A stretch of DNA of 64,000 nt from Alopecurus myosuroides (Eukaryota; Streptophyta; Magnoliopsida; Poales; Poaceae), in assembly GCA_028641055.1 (NCBI GenBank), contig CM054063.1:48915920-48979919 (forward strand), in the 5' to 3' direction. Each line of letters starts with the position of its first letter. Within the stretch, counting starts at the first letter, position 1. The position numbers and the translations under genes were made by a program. The notes beneath the pieces are model-generated. The model made no database searches. It saw nothing but the letters and a program-made list of their open reading frames with translations, and was not told the DNA's origin. This document shows positions 59,640-64,000 of the stretch, one piece after another.

Positions 59640-62340
59640 AAAAAAACTATTCGTATCAGACTGCTGGTTCACTCCGCCTTCCTCCTAGCGATTGGTTCCA
59701 GCTTCCTTTAAGCCTACGAGCGTAGAAATGCTGGTTGGCCCCCTCGTCCACTATGTCTTGTTCAAGTGTACGTACTAGAGGCTACAGAGTATGTATGAAC
59801 ACAGAAAATGCCTAGCTATGAGAAAGGATTTCTTTCACTTTTTCACACATATTTATCTTTTTTCCTATTTACTTTTTTTTTATTTCTTTCACTTTTTCAT
59901 TTTTTTTTCTTGTACCTTCTTTTCAACTTTAAAATACATTTATTTTCCTTTTCTTCTTAGCGATGTATTTTTTCCTTGATGTGTAACTTTTTATCCGTTT
60001 TAGTTATAAAATATGTGTTCCTCTTATTATAGAAAATATGTATAGCAAGTTATCTCTATTTTTCTTTCTTTTTTTGTTTCACTTTTTGTTGTTGTTAATT
60101 TTCATATATTTCTTTTGTTTTTTCTCTTACTTTGTTTTCATCTTTAAAGTATCTTTTTTTTTTTTACTTTTAAGTTCTCGGCTATGTATTTTTTGTTCCT
60201 AAATGCGTATTTATTTTTATTTCTTTATTTATAAACATTTTTACCGGTGTATAATTATCCTACCATTTTGTCGATGAATCCAAGCATTTATTCTTAGATT
60301 TTGTTTCAAACATTTTTTGTTTTCAGATTTTGTTCCAATCATTTCTAGATTTTGTTCCAAGAATTTTGTTTCTAGATTTTGTTCCTAACATTTGTTTCTA
60401 GATTTTATATTCAACATTTTGTTTCAAGCTTTTGTTCCCAGATTTTGTTACAAACATTTTTGTTCCTAACATTTGTTTTAAGCATTCTGTTCCTATATTT
60501 TGTTCCAAGAACTTTTATTCCTAGATTTTTATTCCTAATATTTATTCCTACATTTTTTTCTCAACATTTATTCCAAACTTTTGTTTTTAGATTTTGTTCC
60601 TAGCATTTGTTTTTAGATTTTTGTTCCTAGCACTTGTTCCAAGCATTGTTCCTAGATTTTTGTTCCTAGTATTTGTTGCTAGATTTTTTGTTCCAAGAAC
60701 TTTTGTTCCAAGATTTTGTTCCCAGCATTTTGTTACAAGCATTTGTTATCAGATTTTGTTTCAAGAATTTTGTTCCTAGATGTTTGTTCCAAAATTTTGT
60801 TCTAGATTTTGTTCCATGAAAATTTGTTACTCTCTATATAGAGTTTTGTTCCTATCTCTATGAAGATTTTGTTATTGACTTTGTTTCCGGCGTTCCTATC
60901 TTTCTATACCTTTTTGTTCCTAACTTTGTTCCGATATTTGTTTCGACTTTTGTTTCTATGTCCATAAAACATTGTTCCTAACTTTGTTCCCATGATTTGT
61001 TCCTAACTTTGTAGCTTTTTGTTCCTATCTATGTAGATTTTTCTGTCTACCTTTTTTCCAAGCTTTTTGTTGCTATGTCCATGGAACTTTGTTCCCGACT
61101 TTTTTTCCTATCTTTGTTCCTACCTTTGTTCCAAGCGCTATGTTCATGGAACTTTGTTCCTATCTTTTGTTCCTATTAGCTTTGTTCCTATATTCGTGGA
61201 ACTTTGTTCCTAGGTTTTGTTCTTATCTATGGATCTTTTCATTCATAGCTTGTTGCTACCTTTGTTCCGAGTTTTTGTTCCTATGTCCAGGAAAATTTGT
61301 TCCTAACTTTGTTCCGAACTATTGTTACTATCTCTTTGTAGCCTTTTGTTCCTATCTTTGTTCCAATCTTTTTTTGTTCCTATGTCCATGAAACTTTGTT
61401 CCTATCTCTGTAGAGATTTTTGTTCTTATGTATGTGGAGATTTTGTTTCTAAGTTTTGTCCTGAGCTTTGTTTCTAACCTTTTGTTCCTCTCGCTATGGT
61501 CTTCGACTGGTAAATTTTTGTTAAACTTCTACTAGTAATTTGTTGTGGGATTGTTAAATTTGTGTTGCTTCCCGTTTAAATTTTTGTTCCCAAAAAAATA
61601 AAAAATTGTACTAGCAAGGTTTGTTCCTTCCTCTCTAAATTCTTTTTCCAAAAAATAAAATATTGTTCCTTCGAAAATATTTGTCGTGGGGTCGTTAAAG
61701 TAACACCTATGCTAGCAATTTTCATGGTAAAAATTTGTCCGCTAGCTATTGCGATTTTATTTTTTTAGGGATAATTTGTTCCTCTTGTTGTAAAAAATAA
61801 GTTCCAAAAATACTATGTACTTTTTTTATTCTATTAAACTTTAAATATGTGTTAAAAAAATTACTTGTAGGTGTTCTTTCTCTTGGCTACTAAATTTTCT
61901 CTTAGTTGTTCTTTCTCTTGGCTACTAAATTTGCTCGTAGTTTTTCCTTCTCTTGGCTACCCAGTTTATTTATTTTTAGTTGCCACAACACAGAAAAATG
62001 GTGTGTATTTTTGTTTTTCTATTTGTTTCTAGTTTATTTATTTCTCATAAAATATATTTTCCTTGTTGGAAATATTATTCGCAAGGCGTTTTGGTTCGAC
62101 TAAATCATGTTTTTATTTTTATTTTATTTTTTATTTATATCGCCGATGGGGATCTTTTGAGCTAGATCATGCTTGCATATACTTTTTTTCCTCCGTCGCG
62201 TAAAGTGCAAGGTACAAGTACAAATGCATACTCGTGTAAACATCGTGTGTGCACTCAACGAGCTAAGCTAAAAAGGACAAAAGAACGTAGGAGTACAACT
62301 TTGGTACTTGCCTGCGCACGTACACAGTTGACGCCGTGAT
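59640..62340 (+). repeat. T-rich degenerate array inside H
   Basis: Strong strand bias: very T-rich on the + strand, beginning with short poly(T) and TTTC runs (59800-60250). From about 60290 to 61460 comes a degenerate array based on TTTTGTTCCTAGA with GTTCC every 10-25 bases. Frames such as 60379-60603 are Phe/Leu-rich products of the repeat and not genes. The rest (61460-62340) is AT-rich with no recognisable feature. Confidence 0.6.
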
Positions 62341-62353
62341 GGGTGCGTTTTTA

Positions 62354-62398
62354 GTCCCACATCGGAAGTTTGCACACACATATATCAACTTATATAGC
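62354..62398 (+). promoter_or_regulatory. snRNA-type promoter (USE plus TATA)
   Basis: GTCCCACATCG (62354-62364) matches the plant snRNA upstream sequence element RTCCCACATCG exactly. A TATA-like TTATATAGCTCGCTT starts about 25 bases later, the spacing of polymerase III type U6/U3 promoters. The expected start is near 62415-62425, where TTCGGGACC-AACATAAAT resembles the U6 5' end only weakly and is not followed by U6. No snRNA can be named. Confidence 0.45.
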
Positions 62399-62988
62399 TC
62401 GCTTTGCCTAGTTGTGTACAAGCAATTCGGGACCAACATAAATACTTGTCTCACAAGGTGGGCCTACGTGCAGTGGGGTCCTAGGAGCAGCGAACCTAGT
62501 AATCTAGATGTGCGGTGGGGTCGGTCAATCGAAGCATGCATGGAACAGAACATGTGAGCTGGTATAAATGGGCCGCCTTTGACAGGCCCATGAGAAAATT
62601 ACTTAAGCGAAACCAGGGCTAGAGAACGCCCGGGCGCAAGGGAGGGGCTCCCAAGGATGAGCATGTTGGTAGCGCGAGGTTGGCCTTTGGTGGGCTGCCT
62701 CGGCCCACTGGATTGATGCCCGCTTTGGCAAACATTTTTTTTTCTTTTTTTGTTTGTGTGTGATTATTTTTTTTATTTCCCAGAAAATTGAACAAGGTTT
62801 TGTGTATTTTTTAGAAATAGTTTTGGATGCACAAAATAATTTCAAAATAACTTAGAAAATAATTTCTTATGCAATTCAATTATTTTGCTACTTTTAAATG
62901 CATGAGGATGGATGAGGATGTCATGAGATGCACAAAAGAAAAGAAAAAAACAATCAAGTTTCTATTTGGGAAAACCCCGGGTGTTACA

Positions 62989-63206
62989 GAACCCCCGGAT
63001 GTCCCCCGTCTTCTTCTGATCTTCTGAAATATGGTATCTCGACGGTGCTTTTTCCATCAGATTTCTAGTCCCGGTGTTTATTCTCCAAAAATTATAAAAC
63101 ATGCAAAAGAAGATAAAATAACATAAGGGATACATCATAACATGAAATATATCGATGAATAACAGAAAATCATGACACAAAATAGTGATGCAAAATGGAC
63201 GTATCA
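62989..63206 (-). repeat. 5' LTR of element B, part 2
   Basis: The remaining 218 bp of the LTR, same length as 46584-46801 and nearly identical, ending GGACGTATCA at 63206, followed by CACAT. Confidence 0.9.
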
Positions 63207-64000
63207 CACATTCAATCTCAAAGGTTTTCTCAAAATCCGGTAAAACAAGCAAAGGTGCTTCGGTCGAAAATTTCTTAAGAATATCAAAAGCTTTTTGTTG
63301 AGCATTTCCCCAAATAAACGATACATTCTATTTCGTAAGCTCATTTAAAGGGAAAGCAATTGTTGAAAAATCCTTCACAAAACGGCCATAGAAACCGACA
63401 AGACCATGAAAACGTCTTATTTCACCCATGGAAGTTGGGTTAGGCCAATTCCTAATTGCTTCTACCTTCTTCTCATTAACTTCGATACCGTTGTAGGAAA
63501 TCTAAAAGCCCAAAAAAACAAGCTTGTTGGTGCAAAAATTGCACTTTTAAAGATTTGCAAAAAGTTTTGCTTTGCGAAGGGCCAACAAGACTTGAGAAAT
63601 ATGTTCAAGGTGATCCTCCAAAGATTTTCTATAGATAAGAATGCCTTAAAAATAAACCACGACAAATTTGCCAATGAAAGATCTCAAAACTTCATTCATG
63701 AGACGCATAAATTTTGAAGGAGCGTTCGAAAGGCCAAAGGGCATGACAAGCCATTCATAGAGACCAAGTTTTGTTTTGAAAGCAGATTTTTCCATTCATC
63801 GCCTATGCTCATGTGAATTTGGTGATATCCACTTTTAAGGTCAATTTTTAAAAAGATTGTAGCACCACTTAATTCGTCAAGCATATCATCAAGCCTAGGG
63901 ATGAGATGTCTATATATAACGGTGATAGCATTTATAGGTCGACAATCCATGCACATAGGAGAAGTATCATCTTGTTTTTGGACAAGGATAACCGGAATGG
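63207..64000 (-). pseudogene. Gypsy A reverse transcriptase, start of RNase H
   Basis: The - strand enters the window in RT with CMDCRPINAITVIYRH and LKIDLKSGYHQIHM (near 63840-63960). The catalytic box near 63630 reads VVVYF-stop-GILIY, so both Asp of YFDD are gone. RT thumb and connection follow to 63212, where the frame reaches FEIEC just before the RNase H catalytic Asp. B is inserted at this point and the frame continues at 45289. Wording such as CMDCRPINAIT fits chromovirus-like Gypsy RTs, but I cannot assign the clade. Confidence 0.88.

Larger units (their letters stand above)
56113..62988 (-). mobile_element. Element H: truncated long LTR related to F and C
   Basis: Minus-strand LTR fragment ending TGTTACA at 62988 (LTR start TGTAACACCCGGGG on the - strand). 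Its other end is truncated: similarity to the F LTR begins at about 56128 and lacks the last 175 bp or so. No target duplication. It keeps the short frame tail (near 56235-56320), palindromes (56759-56784), an exon-like segment (57540-57640), tRNA-like blocks (58111-58172, 58367-58426, 58684-58746), a GC-rich block (59000-59540) and an AT-rich start (62720-62985). Between about 59640 and 62560 it has 2.9 kb not present in F, probably a further insertion. Confidence 0.75.
45295..63206 (-). mobile_element. Athila-type Gypsy element B
   Basis: Complete minus-strand element: 5' LTR 54833-63206 (split by H), 3' LTR 45295-46801, target duplication CACAT (45290-45294 and 63207-63211) inside RNase H of A. 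Interior order on the - strand: PBS, gag, protease, reverse transcriptase with FMDDFSVYG, RNase H, integrase, then a separate ORF in the position of env-like genes. FMDD and the DIGAS protease are typical of the Athila lineage. Length without H is about 11 kb, normal for the group. Many stops; not functional. Confidence 0.9.

Noticed and set aside
60379..61391. Phe/Leu-rich frames that look like membrane proteins
   Set aside because: They are translations of the TTTTGTTCC array. The hydrophobicity comes from T-rich codons.
62415..62520. A U6 snRNA gene after the USE/TATA promoter
   Set aside because: Only about 15 bases resemble the U6 start. The conserved central region (ACGATACAGAGAAGAT) and the U-tract are absent.
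1..64000. CRISPR arrays, bacterial operons or phage genes
   Set aside because: The window is plant nuclear repeat DNA. No regularly spaced short repeats with unique spacers occur.

Overview
This window is intergenic DNA of a large grass genome, most likely a Triticeae species (wheat, barley, rye or a relative). The evidence is the dense nesting of LTR retrotransposons whose termini have the usual Triticeae form: Athila-like LTRs starting TGATACGTC, a BARE/Angela-like Copia, and Gypsy LTRs of about 4 kb starting TGTAACA. I find no convincing host gene, tRNA gene, rRNA or CRISPR array. Nearly all coding potential is decayed transposon gag and pol, usually broken by CGA-to-TGA or TGG-to-TGA type stops and small frameshifts.

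Layout, left to right. (1) 1-4389: the 3' end of an Athila-like Gypsy element on the + strand (internal tail, polypurine tract, 3' LTR), interrupted by a Helitron of about 1.9 kb. (2) 4390-5825: a decayed, spliced-looking transposon coding fragment. (3) 5826-28627: Gypsy element 'D' (+ strand, 5' LTR and start of its interior). It is interrupted by Copia 'E' (- strand, 8342-28512, target duplication AATCC). E is interrupted by long-LTR Gypsy 'F' (11986-23734, duplication AGGTT), and F by DNA transposon 'G' (16205-19537, duplication TAG). (4) 28628-43446: Tekay/Del-type chromovirus 'C' (+ strand) with 4.4-kb LTRs, an extra ORF upstream of gag, and gag-pol ending in a chromodomain. (5) 43447-64000: Gypsy 'A' (- strand), split inside its RNase H by Athila-type Gypsy 'B' (- strand, 45295-63206, duplication CACAT). 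B's 5' LTR is itself split by a long fragment 'H' of a minus-strand LTR related to F and C.

How the pieces fit. The AATCC, AGGTT, TAG and CACAT duplications give a clear insertion order: D before E before F before G, and A before B before H. Element C does not fit this scheme. Its left flank is D interior, its right flank is A polymerase, and it has no matching target duplication. Its two LTRs also differ strongly in their middle but are almost identical in the last few hundred bases. The simplest reading is a chimera made by recombination between two related elements, with loss of what lay between.

The most interesting signal is inside the long LTRs of C, F and H. Although otherwise diverged, they share an ordered set of modules: a tRNA-like block with an A-box-like stretch and a good B box, a conserved AT-rich hairpin (C and F), an exon-like acidic reading frame with splice signals (clearest in C, where the frame runs in phase across a GC-AG intron in both LTR copies), and a palindrome cluster. 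Together with C's extra ORF, this suggests these LTRs carry more RNA-level structure or coding content than a plain promoter.
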